64,000 bases of DNA from Streptomyces peucetius (GTDB taxonomy: Bacteria > Actinomycetota > Actinomycetes > Streptomycetales > Streptomycetaceae): NCBI RefSeq assembly GCF_025854275.1, contig NZ_CP107567.1:1116001-1180000 (forward strand), written 5' to 3'. Both the position numbers and the translations under genes were made by a program. Shown one piece after another: positions 35,781-45,280 of the stretch (its first letter is position 1; each line of letters begins with the position of its first letter). The notes below the pieces were generated by a model, which worked only from the letters and a program-made list of their open reading frames with translations, was not told the origin of the DNA and searched no databases.

Positions 35781-36625
35781 AATGGGGCGCCATCGGCGGG
35801 CCAGCCCGACAGGACCGGCACGAGCTGCCCAGGCCGCGCGGCCCGCGCCCTCCACTCACGCGGATATCCCAGGGACACCTCGTAGTGCGGTACCCCGTCC
35901 TTGCGCATGAATCCGGGTATGTGCAGGTGCCCGTAGACGACGGCGACGGCACGGAATCTCCGCGGCCAGTCCTCCGTAGCTGAGGTGCCACACCACAGCT
36001 CGAACTGTGGATGGCGCAGCATTCGCGTCGGTTCGCGGATCAGCGGGAAATGATTGACGAGTACGGTCGACATGCCCTCCGGGAGAGCGGAAAGACGCGC
36101 TTCGGATGCGGCGAGCCGCGCACTGCACCACGCCTCCCGGCTCGGATGGGGATCGGGGTGCAGCATGAATTCGTCCGTGCACACCACGCCCGATTCTTCT
36201 GCCAGCGCGAGCGCCTGAGCCTTGTCGTGGATACCGAGAGCTCTGAACGAGTAATCGTAGAGAACGAAGAGCGGGGCTATGGCGACCGGACCCTCCGGGG
36301 TCTCCCAGACGGAGAACGGATCCTCGGGCGTGAGAACCCCCATACCCCTGCAGAGCTCCACGAGGGACCAGTACCGCTCTTCACCGCGCAATGCGAGCGG
36401 ATCGTCCGGGCGTGTCCACAGCTCGTGGTTCCCCGGCGCCCAGACCACTTGCGCGAAATTGCTGCTCAGGACGTCGAGGCCCCATCTCACGTCGTCGCTG
36501 TGGTCGCCGATGTCACCGGCCACCACGAGCCAGTCTTCGTCCGACGTCGGCCGGAGCCTTCTGACCAGCTCCTTGTTCTCGTCGTACTGCACGTGCAGAT
36601 CACTAATGGCCAAAAGATCGCCCAT
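35777..36625 (-). CDS. pptH: Metallophosphoesterase, PptH-like (probable carrier-protein phosphopantetheinyl hydrolase)
   Basis: 282 residues from ATG 36625. It has all metallophosphoesterase motifs: SDLH, VAGDIGD, PGNHELW, VNHFP and GHLH. It is translationally coupled (GTGA overlap) to a PptT-type transferase. In Mycobacterium tuberculosis the same neighbour pair, PptT and PptH (Rv2795c), catalyse opposing attachment and removal of phosphopantetheine on carrier proteins. I infer the same role here from motifs and adjacency; a generic phosphoesterase cannot be excluded. Confidence 0.85.
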   Translation of the reverse strand: MGDLLAISDLHVQYDENKELVRRLRPTSDEDWLVVAGDIGDHSDDVRWGLDVLSSNFAQVVWAPGNHELWTRPDDPLALRGEERYWSLVELCRGMGVLTPEDPFSVWETPEGPVAIAPLFVLYDYSFRALGIHDKAQALALAEESGVVCTDEFMLHPDPHPSREAWCSARLAASEARLSALPEGMSTVLVNHFPLIREPTRMLRHPQFELWCGTSATEDWPRRFRAVAVVYGHLHIPGFMRKDGVPHYEVSLGYPREWRARAARPGQLVPVLSGWPADGAPL

Positions 36626-37198
36626 TGGTACACACCCAAAAACTCTTGAGACCGGAGGATCGGCTGGGCGGGTGGCGCTGCACACGAGACGCGGCAGCAC
36701 CTCGCCGATCAGCCGGCTGAGGGGTGTCCGGGTCGACGTCTCGTCGGCAGCGGCGCCGCAGGGCCGCTTGCCCGCTCCAAGCCCCGCAGGTCAGCCGGGG
36801 GCTCTTCCAGCGACTTCCCGGCTGCAATTTCATACGCCTGTATACACACAGGGCCCCCCACGTCTCGACCTATGCGAGTCGCGAAATATTCGGTCGGCGA
36901 CTCACCCGTTAGGATCTTCAAGTAATTCCGAGCGAGCCGCAATGGATCGTATCGTGAGATGGATCACCCTCTGCGTACGGGTGACAACAGATCAATATAT
37001 TACATAACGGACATAATGCACCAGGTAGATCGAGGTCCGACTATGGACGGCGCTCGGCGACCCCGCTCCGTTCTGTGCACGAATATCGGCGCCTTTACAT
37101 CCATATTCGGACGTCTTGAAAGAACGACCGCCGAGACGCCGCGCATGGAAAGTTGCAGTTGCAAACCTAGACCCCTCCGTCGCAGTAACTTAAAGTCC
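36626..37198. other. Intergenic region at the edge of the biosynthetic cluster
   Basis: About 570 bp without a convincing gene, more AT-rich than the rest (for example 36990-37020). It probably holds the promoter of the metallophosphoesterase-PPTase operon, but I cannot pick confident hexamers. A 77-codon frame on the minus strand (36942-36709, TTG start) has non-Streptomyces codon use and no recognisable product. Confidence 0.5.
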
Positions 37199-37321
37199 AG
37201 GCAAAGGACCTGGGCATCCACAGGGAGGCCCTGCGGGCCTGGGTCCGCCCAGGCCGAGGCGGACAAGGGCGACAGGCCTGATCTGATGACCACCGTCGAA
37301 CGGACCGAGCTGGCCTACTGA
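37199..37321 (+). pseudogene. IS3-family orfA fragment
   Basis: Reading across a one-base shift near 37250 gives AKDLGIHREALRAWVR followed by QAEADKGDRPDL and ERTELAY, the helix-turn-helix end of an IS3-family orfA. Both ends are missing. It is a decayed remnant. Confidence 0.65.
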
Positions 37322-37382
37322 GACTGAACTCGTGGTGTCGTAAGGGCTGGCGACTGGCCGCATGCTGCGGTATCACCGACGC

Positions 37383-38240
37383 ATGCGGTATCCACAAGGG
37401 GGCGGTCTGACCGCCGAACGGCAGCGGTTTCGCGAGGAGTTACGGCTTGAAGCGGCCGAGAGGTTTGGCCAGGGCGAGGCGAGCTCGGCCATCGCCGCGG
37501 ACCTGCGGGTCAGTGTGCGGTCGGTGCAGCGGTGGCGGCGGATGTGGGAAGAGGACGGTCCGCAGGCTCTGCGGTCACAGGGGCCGGCGTCCCTGCCGAG
37601 GTTGAGCGAGAGGCAGTTCGCTCAGCTGGAGGCGGAACTGGCCAGGGGGCCGACCGCGCACGGCTGGGAGGACCAGCGCTGGACCCTGAGCCGGGTGAAG
37701 ACGGTGATCGGCCGACGGTTCCATCTGAGTTACACCATCCAGGGCGTGCGCAAGCTGCTGGTACGCAACGGCTGGTCCTGCCAGGTCCCGGCCCGCCGGG
37801 CCGTGGAACGGGACGACGAGGCGGTGGCCGGATGGGTCAAGGAGGTGTGGCCCCGCGCGGAAGGTTAGCGGCTCGTGGGGCCTGGCTGGTCTTCGAGGAC
37901 GAAGCCGGTTTCTCCATGACGCCGCCGCACGCGAAGACCTGGTCACCACGTGGCCGGACGCCGGTGGTCCGGGTTCGCGGACGCTCGCGTAGACGGATCT
38001 CCATCGCGGCGCTGACCTGCTACAAACCCGGCCACCGGTCGAGGCTGATCTACCGCCGAGGCGGGACGACGGCAACCGTGACGGGCGCAAGAGTTTCTCC
38101 TGGCGCGACTACCGGGACCTGCTGATCGCCGCCCACCAGCAGCTCGGCGGCCCGATCGTGCTGGTCTGGGACAACCTCAACGTCCACAAGGCCGCCGGCC
38201 TACGGGAGTTCGCCGAAGCCAAGGACTGGCTGACCATCAG
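37383..38240 (+). pseudogene. IS630-family transposase, frameshifted and 3'-truncated
   Basis: The first part (37383-37868) encodes the N-terminal helix-turn-helix region (EAAERFGQGEASSAIAADL, SVRSVQRWRRMW). After a frameshift near 37865 a second frame gives the DDE part WLVFEDEAGFSMTPP and, after another shift near 38060, VLVWDNLNVHKA and AKDWLTI. Sequence switches to the IS1182-like gene at about 38240, before the third acidic catalytic residue. It cannot make an active transposase. Confidence 0.85.
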
Positions 38241-39605
38241 GTCGAGGGCTGCGAGGTGTGATGTCCGGGTGGGGGCGAGTGGTCGCCCGGTCCACCAGGC
38301 GTCGAGGCGGATGAGGTTGACGGCGGTGGCCGTGAGCACGTGTGCGAGGGCGGTCTTCCGTAGTCCTGTGTAGCGGGTTCTGCGGCTGCCGGCGGCCGTG
38401 ACGGCTTGGTGGATCGTGCCCTCCACGCCGGATCGGATGGCATAGACGGCCTTCCATTCCTCGGTTGACTGCTCCGCACGGACGCGTTCGAGGACGGCTT
38501 CTTGATCTTGCGGGCGGACGGTGAGCTGTCGGCCGTAAAGTGTCGAGTTGGTGCATTGCCCGCGGGAGGGGCAGGGCGCGCAGGTCTCGGTGGCGAAGCG
38601 GATACGGATCGCGGGCCGGTGGCTGTTGTCGAGTCCTTCGGTCCAGTAGCGGCTGTGGGCGCCGTCGGGGCAGATTGCCCGGCGGGCGTCCCAGTCGATG
38701 GTGAAGGACGTCTTGTCGTAGCCGGTGGTCTGGATGGTGCGACGGGTCATGGGCCGGACCGGGCCGATAACGCGGACACCGTGTTGGCTGGGCGCCGTCA
38801 GCAGGAGTTCCGCGGAGATGTAGCCGGCGTCCATCAGGTGTTCGTCCGGCAGCAGGCCCTTGGCGCCGAGCTGGTCGTGGATCTCGTCGACGACGACCGG
38901 GTCGCCGACCGTCGCATCTGTGGTCACCACATGGGTGATCAGGTGGGGTCGGCCGCTCTCTTGGGCGTCGCAGGTCTCGGTGAAGTGGACCTTGTATCCG
39001 TCCCACGCTGAGCCGCGTTTGACGGAATTCCGGGCGTCCACGTCATAGGGCGAGGTGATCCGTGCTCTGCTGGGCGGGAGCTCGTTCTTTCCCCGCCAGG
39101 CCACCTCCTGCACCTCGTCCTCGACCGTTCGCTGGAACTGCTGCAGCCACACCGTCCGCAGGGTCCCGATAGCCGGCACCTGTCGCAGCCAGTGAGGGGC
39201 GTCCGATGCAAAGGCCGCCTCGAGGAACCAGTAGCCGTCGGCCGCAATGCGCCAGGTCAGCTGGGTCCGCTCGTTCTCATCACTCGGTAGCCGGTAGGCG
39301 TCCACTCGGGCGCCGTACTGTTCCTGCCAGGCCGGGGGCATCCAGGAGGCGAGCTACCCGGGTGCGGCGACGGCGACCGCCTCCAGCGCGGCCCGAAGTG
39401 TCTCACCGACGAACTCCAGGCGATTGAGGTCCCTCACTGCGGCGAGGATGTGGGTGGAGTCCGTGCGCTGGCGACCCCGCCCAGACACAAGCCCCAGCTC
39501 GATGAGCCGTTCCAGCATCAGATCCAGGACCTTCTCCTCCAGGACGTGGTCCAGGAGACGGTCACGGAAGCCCGTCAGCACGGTGAAGTCAAAGCCGGAG
39601 TCAGT

Positions 39606-40500
39606 GAACGCTTCTCATCCTGAGCTCCAGGCGATCTCGATGGCGTGAACGGCGGCGACCGTGCGGCCGATGCGGTTGGTGCTGCAGCGGGCTTTGCGGA
39701 GGATCCGCCATTGCTTGAGGCGCGCAAAGGCACGTTCGCCCGGCGCCCGCAGCCGGGCGTGGTCCCGGTTGAACTGGGCGTACTTCTCGGGGAGGTCTCG
39801 GCCGTAGTAGGGGGTGCGGACGGTGGCTCCGGCTCCGCGGTAGGCCCGGTCGGCAAGGACGAGGAGCTGACGGGACAGACAGGCTTGGATCACACCGTGT
39901 GCGCGGGCTGCGGTCAGGTCGTGCGTGCGGCCGGGCAACGCTCGCGAGAACCACAGCGGTGTCCCGTCCGGCGCGGCCACGACCTGCACGTTCATCCCGT
40001 GACGGCGGTGCTTCATCGAGTAGTACGGCTCGTCCGCCGCGATGCGGTCGGTGGCGATCAGGGTGCCGTCGAGGATGACGAACCCCTCCGGCGGCAACTC
40101 GCGCAGGGCCTCGTGCAGGCTCGGGGCGCGCTCGGCGAGGATGTCGACCGTTTCGCTCACGTAGCGGCCGGCGGTCGCGGTGGAGACGCCGAACCCCGCT
40201 GCGACCTGGGCCAGAGTCTCGTTCTTGCGCAGGTGCACCAGGACAAGCAGGGCCTGCCGGAAGCAGCCCAGCCTGCGCCAGCGGGAGTTCAGCTCACACC
40301 TTCGGGCGTAGATGAGCCAGGAAACGTGCTCCACGACCTCGTGCGGGACGTCGAGCATGGCACGATGCGGGACCAACAGGGCTCCTGTGTCGAGACGTTG
40401 GCGAGTGAGATCACCAGCCGAAACGACCAGGAGCCCTGCCGCGTTACGGCCCCCGACCGCCAGCCGTCATCACCCGCGAACCACAGGATGAGAAGCGTTC
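39606..40500. mobile_element. IS5-family-like insertion sequence, complete, 895 bp
   Basis: It is bounded by 17-bp perfect inverted repeats, GAACGCTTCTCATCCTG at 39606-39622 and its complement at 40484-40500. AGT flanks both ends (39603-39605 and 40501-40503), matching a 3-bp target duplication of the IS5 family. It holds one full-length transposase gene and sits inside the IS1182-like gene. Confidence 0.88.
39615..40376 (-). CDS. IS5-family-like DDE transposase
   Basis: 253 residues filling the element between its inverted repeats. It has an N-terminal helix-turn-helix (ETLAQVAAGFGVSTATAGRY) and a DDE_4-type core: Asp in ILDGTLIATDR, Asp in LVLADRAYRG and Glu in GERAFARLKQW. No frameshift or internal stop is visible, so this is the one transposase in the region that may be functional. 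The start at 40376 is GTG; an ATG follows at residue 7. Confidence 0.88.
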   Translation of the reverse strand: MVPHRAMLDVPHEVVEHVSWLIYARRCELNSRWRRLGCFRQALLVLVHLRKNETLAQVAAGFGVSTATAGRYVSETVDILAERAPSLHEALRELPPEGFVILDGTLIATDRIAADEPYYSMKHRRHGMNVQVVAAPDGTPLWFSRALPGRTHDLTAARAHGVIQACLSRQLLVLADRAYRGAGATVRTPYYGRDLPEKYAQFNRDHARLRAPGERAFARLKQWRILRKARCSTNRIGRTVAAVHAIEIAWSSG

Positions 40501-40848
40501 AGTCAGTTCGAGGCCGAGCAGGTACTTCCAGTCGATTCTCGCGCGCACCGCGTGGGCGGCTTGGCGGTCGGTGAGATTCTCCGCGAACTGCAGCACGCTG
40601 ACCAGCGCAAGCTGACCTGGAGCGACTCCGGGGAACAGCGGGCCAAGTGCGTCCCGCACCCGCATCGCCAGACAACCCTTGGGAAACGCAGCCTGGGCCA
40701 CCGCCCGCGTTCCCTCAGGAACCTCCCGACCCGAGTCCGCCCGCATCGACACCCAGCCCTCCGTTCAGCGATCCAGGCGGGCCGTCCCCAAGCCCCCATC
40801 CACAGACTCCACCCCTCAACCACCCACCAAGACCGAGATCAGAGGCAT

Positions 40849-41664
40849 TCACCCAATTGGGCAACGGGGTCCCTCGATGAAATCGAAGATCGCGGTGCGG
40901 GCCGCAGCCCGGCTGGGCCAGGCGGAAGTGCCGAGCAGTTCGCGTTTGATGGTCGAGAAGAACGACTCTGCGAGCGCGTTGTCCCAGCACTGACCGGTTC
41001 GTCCGACCGACAGGCGGATCCTGAACTCGGCTGCCAGAGAAGCGAATTGTTGACTGGTGTACTGGCACCCGCGATCCGAATGGAAGATCACGGGACGGGT
41101 GGGACGACGCTGCCTGCAGGCGGCTGCCAGCGCGTCGGCCACCAGCTCGGTCCGCAGGTGATCGGCGGTTGCCCAGCCGACTACGCGCCGGGAGGCGATG
41201 TCGATGACCGTGGCTAGATAGAGCCAGCCCTCCTCGGTCGGGACATACGTGATGTCGCCGCACCAGCGGGTGTCGAGCCCGGTGCAGTCGGGCCGGAAGT
41301 CCCGGACGATGAGGTCAGGACGGAGAGCCGCCCGGGAATCGGAGATCGTGGTCACATGCCGTCGTCGGCAGTGCCGGCCCTGCAGTCCGGCGGCCCGCAT
41401 CAGCCGTGCGACACGACGGCGGCCGCACCCGGCACCCTCGCGCTTGAGCATGGCATGCACGCGCGGGGCCCCATAGGTCCCGCGTGATTTCGCATGCACG
41501 TCGGTGATCTGCTCGGTCAGCTCGGCATCCCGCACCGCACGGAGACCGGGCAGGCCGGAGCGACGGGCATAGAAGGCGGTCCGGGAGACCTTCATCAGCT
41601 CACACGCCCGTTTGACGCTGTGACCTGCCTGCTTCTCCGCCTCGATGAACGGGTGCACCGTCAC
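40849..41664 (-). CDS. IS3-family transposase orfB, C-terminally truncated
   Basis: 271 residues in frame. It has the IS3 rve core with Asp in WCGDITYVP, Asp in IFHSDRGCQYTS and Glu in NALAESFFSTIKREL, preceded by a helix-turn-helix segment. The C terminus stops being IS3-like after AIFDFIEG, where the family continues with a Trp/Tyr-rich tail that ends in a conserved LGYRSP segment. It starts at GTG 41664, overlapping the orfA stop by 4 bp. The catalytic triad is present, but loss of the tail and of one element end makes transposition unlikely. Confidence 0.85.
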   Translation of the reverse strand: MTVHPFIEAEKQAGHSVKRACELMKVSRTAFYARRSGLPGLRAVRDAELTEQITDVHAKSRGTYGAPRVHAMLKREGAGCGRRRVARLMRAAGLQGRHCRRRHVTTISDSRAALRPDLIVRDFRPDCTGLDTRWCGDITYVPTEEGWLYLATVIDIASRRVVGWATADHLRTELVADALAAACRQRRPTRPVIFHSDRGCQYTSQQFASLAAEFRIRLSVGRTGQCWDNALAESFFSTIKRELLGTSAWPSRAAARTAIFDFIEGPRCPIG

Positions 41665-41972
41665 CGGGTCTCCTTCGCGAAGAAGGCTGTGGCCCGCTTG
41701 AGGACGTCGACATCCTCGCGCAGCCGGCGGTTTTCCCGCCGCAACGCGGCCAGTTCCTCGCGCTCACTGCTGGTCAGCCCGTTGCGCTCGCCCGCGTCGA
41801 CCTCAGCCTGCTTCACCCAGTCCCGCACCGCGGTCTCGGTGAGCTCGAAGTCCTTGGCGACCTGCCCGACCGAGCGGTCACCCCGTCGGCACAGCCCGAC
41901 GATCTCGGCCTTGAACTCCGGCGTGAACGAACGGCGAGGGCGGCGAGGCTTCTTCTTCCCCATGCTCTCCAT
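41661..41972 (-). CDS. IS3-family transposase orfA
   Basis: 103 residues from ATG 41972, with GGAGG nine bases upstream. It has the IS3 orfA helix-turn-helix (RRSFTPEFKAEIVGLCRRG, VGQVAKDFELTETAVRDWV) followed by a leucine-zipper-like end (LAALRRENRRLREDVDVLKRA). It normally acts as the DNA-binding subunit and joins orfB by frameshifting. Confidence 0.88.
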   Translation of the reverse strand: MESMGKKKPRRPRRSFTPEFKAEIVGLCRRGDRSVGQVAKDFELTETAVRDWVKQAEVDAGERNGLTSSEREELAALRRENRRLREDVDVLKRATAFFAKETR

Positions 41973-42299
41973 GATGGACATCCTCCCGGGGCTGAACCCC
42001 TGATCTCGAATGTCCGTCAAAGCGGATCAAGCCCACAGCCCCGCACGGCCGGTCGATGCTGACCGCATAGGTGTCCGGGAAGTCTGCAGCCTCGCCGTGC
42101 GGCCTGAGCCACGTCGTAGGGCGCCGGACCCCACCCGCAAAGGCACCTGTTACGCGCGGCTCGGCCGAACACTCTTCCGCCACCCACTGCCCACTGTCAG
42201 TGCCCAGGTCTATCGTCATGCGTGACGGTTCGAGAATATGACGGAGTCATGCGTCATCTGCTGCCGTACCGCGGGCGCGCGGGGATCGGAGTGAACGTG

Positions 42300-43030
42300 G
42301 CGGGTGGGGGCGGTGGCTGCCTGGAGTCGGACGACCTGGTGCAGGATCGGGAGATCCAGGACGGCCGAGGCGACCGACTCGCCCATGGGGGCCGTGGGGG
42401 TCGGAGAAGTCAGGTGTGGCCAACCTCCTCCGAGGGGAGCTGGCCAGGGACCGAGGTGTGCGGTTCGTGCGCTTCGACGCGTTCAAGTACGCGGAGAACC
42501 CGCTGCGTAGGAACTTCATCATCGCCGTCGCCACCGCGCTGGGCATCGAGGACCGCAAGTACCACGAAGACCTCTACTGCGGACAGGTCACCGCCAGAAT
42601 CGAGTTCAGCGGTGGCGCTCTTCTGAGGTTGCTGTGGACCTACGCACGGATGTTCGCGGTGATCGCCAGCGCATCTGTGCTGGTGGTTGCCGTGCTGGCG
42701 TCGTTGAGAAGTGGCCCGTACCAGCAGACGTTCATCGACATGACCACCGACGTCCTCAAGGCCGGTCTGGCGCCGGCAGCGCTGCTCACGTCTTTGACGG
42801 TGCTCGTATCCCGCACGCTCACTCGTGAGCACAAGACCGACGCCGGCGACAGCGACGAGCAGTTCGAGAGGCTCTTCAGCTCGCTGGTGGAGCAATCGAA
42901 GGTCAAGCGACTGGTCGTTTTCGTGGACGAGCTGGACCGCTGCGCTCCCTCGGATGTCGTGGCGATGGGAATCTCTGAATTCGGCCAGGGACGCTCGTCG
43001 CCTCACTTGTTCCGGCATTCAACGGAGTGG
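42300..43030 (+). pseudogene. KAP-family P-loop NTPase fragment, frameshifted at Walker A
   Basis: Reading SPMGAVGVG and then, after a base shift near 42401, GEKSGVANLLRGEL reconstructs a KAP-type Walker A region. The frame continues with FVRFDAFKYAENPLRRNFI, two hydrophobic segments (near codons 75-105 and 120-140 of the 42416 frame) and a Walker B of RLVVFVDELDRCAPSDV. The product then loses similarity near 42985 and the ATPase C-terminal part is missing. KAP NTPases are membrane-linked ATPases often found in phage-defence or mobile loci. This copy is broken at both ends. Confidence 0.75.
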
Positions 43031-43263
43031 GGAGTTTCAGTGAGCGTCGCGCGTTGTCGGCCTGGGCTGCCTGATCATGCAGGGTGCGGGCCGCGCCGAG
43101 CCCTCAAGGGCGCCTTCGGCGGCGCTTCGCGCTGGCTTCCCCTCGATTTGCCGCGTCGGCGGCCCGGGCCGCCGGGCAGGGCGGATGGCTACGGAGGTCG
43201 CCCAGGAGACCGGCGCGACCAGCGCCCGCGCGATCAACCTGAGTTGAGACCGCGGTCGGTCGT
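43031..43263. other. Non-coding, hairpin-rich stretch
   Basis: Between the KAP fragment and the SMI1 gene lies GC-rich DNA with several short inverted repeats, for example GCCCTCAAGGGC at 43100-43111. I see no gene and no recognised RNA family. Confidence 0.4.
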
Positions 43264-43300
43264 CGCCAGCGGGCCCGCCAGGGGGGCGGGCCCGCTGGCG
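43264..43300. terminator. Strong terminator-like hairpin downstream of the SMI1 gene
   Basis: A 16-bp perfect stem (CGCCAGCGGGCCCGCC and its complement, 43264-43279 and 43285-43300) with a 5-nt loop lies immediately after the stop at 43302 on the minus strand. It is symmetrical and could work in both directions. Confidence 0.8.
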
Positions 43301-43301
43301 G

Positions 43302-45191
43302 TCAGGACCGGTGCCGCGCGAAGCTGATGTAGGCGAAGCCCTCACCTGCGCGTGGCGCCCGGGTCCAGGACCGGGTGGTGAAGGTGTGGAGCCTGCCTTG
43401 GGTCAGCGCGAAGCGGGGGAGCGAGAGCCCCAGTTCGGTGTGCAGGGCCTCCAGCACCCGCCGTTCGTTATCCCGCTCGGTGTCCTCCGGCCGGAACAGC
43501 CGTGCGGGGTCCAGGGTCTCGGGTATCGCGCCGGAGCGCTGGATCTCCGTGCCCCGCACGGTGAAGGCGTAGAGCTCCTGGCCGTGTTCGGCCACCGATA
43601 CGTGGAGGGCCGACGGATCGTCCGGGGACGAGCGCCTCGGGTCGGACCACACCACCACCGCGCGGCCGGAGGAGGAGGCGGCCGCGGCCGGGGACAGGAA
43701 CAGGCCGTGCAGGTGGCGGTGGGAGGGCCCGTCGAAGGCGAAGGCCCACCCTTCAGCCGTGCGGCCGACGGCAACGACGGCCCGGTCCTCCCAGAGTTCC
43801 ACGCCCTCCCGCTCGTGGGGCTGGGGCGCCCGCCGGAAAGACCTCGACAGATCGACGGGCGGGCTCAGTTCGGCGCCCTCCTCACCGATCAGGGCAGGCA
43901 GGCCGACGGGATCCGCCCCCTCGACCCAGACGCAGCGGTAGCCGTCGAGCGGCTGCCCGTACCTGAACGGCCCCGCCAGCCAGGTGAGGCCCGGCGGATC
44001 GAGATCGGGCACCGGCTCGGGAGCGGGGCCCGTCTCACCGGCCCGCGGTGTCGCGAGGATCTCCCGCCCGCGCTCCGGAGTGATCAGCGGCCCCAGGACC
44101 GGATCGGCGAGCAGACCGAGCGGGACGACCATCAGCGGCCCCGGCGCCTCCCACAGCGGCAGCGCGTCCCGCAGCACGTGCCACGCGGCGTCGGTCGCGC
44201 CCCAGCGGGCCGCCTCCCGGGCCTCGGCGACGGCCCGCCCCCACGGACCGGGAGGCGCGTACTGGTGTGTGCCGTCCCGCACGGCGCCCAGCACGGCCTC
44301 GGCGATCTCCGGGGCGGCCCCCCGGGCGACCATCATCCGCAGCCACTGCTCGTCCCCGCCCGACGACCCCCGGCCGTTCGCCTGCTCCATGGCCTCCAGG
44401 GGCAGGATCTCCGGCTGGTACAGCGGGTCCGCCACCAGGTTGCCGTGGCCCTGGGAGCCGCTCGGAGCGAGCAGCTGACTGAGCTGGTTCAGCAGGACGG
44501 CGCTGCGCGGCCTCCCGAAGGAGAACGCCTCCTGCAGCAGGGGCAAGGCCACCTCGTACCGTCCACGCAGGGCCAGCAGACGCGCCTCGTCCACGTGGAC
44601 GTCCTGGGCGAGCGTGGTCGCGTTCACGAAGTCGGGTTGCGCCACCCGGTCGGCGTGGAAGCCGCGGTACATGGCCTCCATGTATGCGCGGAACGAGGGG
44701 TAGCGGTCGGGCACTTCACCGCTCCAGCCCTTGTAGACGTAGAGTGCCCACTCGCCGTCCTCGTCGCTGTCGCCCGGGTCGAGAAGGGCGTGCGACATGT
44801 CGGAGTCCGTTTCGAGGCGCAGCGCCCGCTGCCACATGCCGGCCAGCAGCACGTCCTCCTCGCGGGGGTCGTCGCCCGGATCCGGCTCGTACAGCGCGGT
44901 CATGTCGTACGGATCCCGGAACCAGTCGATATCCGAGGCACCCCCGAGCCGGTAGATCCCGGCCGTCTGGTCGACGTGCCACCCGTCGCTCGCGGCCAGG
45001 AACCCCCGGTACGAGGGCGGCAGCCGCCGCCCCAGCCGCTCCTCGGCCACGGCGATCACCGCCTCGTCCGCCCCGGGCAGGCCCGGGCGGACGAGGATCT
45101 GCTCACCGTCCTCGTCTGCGTCCGGGCGCGGAACCCACTCCTCCTGCCACCGTCCCAGGAACTCGTGCCAGTTGAACGATTCGCTACTCAT
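43302..45191 (-). CDS. SMI1/KNR4 family protein
   Basis: 629 residues. Residues about 40-180 form a SMI1/KNR4 domain (VAEERLGRRLPPSYRGFL, ASDGWH, then YPSFRAYMEAM). The remaining 450 residues have no motif I can name. SMI1/KNR4 domains are common in immunity proteins of polymorphic toxin systems and in stand-alone bacterial regulators. There is no toxin gene beside it; it sits alone between mobile-element fragments with its own strong terminator and keeps normal Streptomyces codon use, suggesting it is functional. Confidence 0.8.
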   Translation of the reverse strand: MSSESFNWHEFLGRWQEEWVPRPDADEDGEQILVRPGLPGADEAVIAVAEERLGRRLPPSYRGFLAASDGWHVDQTAGIYRLGGASDIDWFRDPYDMTALYEPDPGDDPREEDVLLAGMWQRALRLETDSDMSHALLDPGDSDEDGEWALYVYKGWSGEVPDRYPSFRAYMEAMYRGFHADRVAQPDFVNATTLAQDVHVDEARLLALRGRYEVALPLLQEAFSFGRPRSAVLLNQLSQLLAPSGSQGHGNLVADPLYQPEILPLEAMEQANGRGSSGGDEQWLRMMVARGAAPEIAEAVLGAVRDGTHQYAPPGPWGRAVAEAREAARWGATDAAWHVLRDALPLWEAPGPLMVVPLGLLADPVLGPLITPERGREILATPRAGETGPAPEPVPDLDPPGLTWLAGPFRYGQPLDGYRCVWVEGADPVGLPALIGEEGAELSPPVDLSRSFRRAPQPHEREGVELWEDRAVVAVGRTAEGWAFAFDGPSHRHLHGLFLSPAAAASSSGRAVVVWSDPRRSSPDDPSALHVSVAEHGQELYAFTVRGTEIQRSGAIPETLDPARLFRPEDTERDNERRVLEALHTELGLSLPRFALTQGRLHTFTTRSWTRAPRAGEGFAYISFARHRS

Positions 45192-45280
45192 GGCCGGATG
45201 GTGTCACCCGGCACTGACAAGGCGGCACCCTGTTCTCATCTCCCGCGAGGGCGGGCCCCTCAGCAGGGCGACCCGCTTGC

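Larger units (their letters stand above)
38241..40752 (-). pseudogene. IS1182-family-like transposase, interrupted by another IS and by an in-frame stop
   Basis: The 5' part (40752-40501) encodes GQLALVSVLQFAENLTDRQA and IDWKYLLGLELT. The reading continues beyond the inserted element at 39605 with DSGFDFTVLTGFRDRLLDH and on to the DDE core (DAGYISAELLL, CAPCPSRGQC, RYTGLRKT). An in-frame TAG at 39354-39356 splits it further. The 3' end at about 38241 abuts the IS630 fragment, giving readthrough residues in the open frame. Removing the insertion plus one 3-bp target copy (898 bp) restores the frame exactly. Confidence 0.88.
40849..42045 (-). mobile_element. IS3-family element, 3'-truncated
   Basis: It contains orfA (41972-41661) and orfB (41664-40849) in the usual overlapping arrangement. 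The last 25 or so residues of orfB are missing and the end near 40870 joins unrelated sequence, so the element has lost one terminus. The left limit near 42045 is approximate because I cannot define the inverted repeat. Confidence 0.75.

Noticed and set aside
36709..36942. 77-codon minus-strand frame between the PptH-like gene and the IS debris
   Set aside because: TTG start, no ribosome binding site, codon use unlike Streptomyces and no recognisable motif; left as intergenic.
39599..40507. 7-bp AGTCAGT target duplication of the IS5-like element
   Set aside because: Removing 895 plus 7 bp leaves the IS1182 gene out of frame; removing 895 plus 3 bp restores it, so the duplication is 3 bp.
43031..43263. 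Possible structured RNA or repeat array
   Set aside because: Short inverted repeats are expected in DNA this GC-rich; no conserved RNA motif or regular spacing seen.
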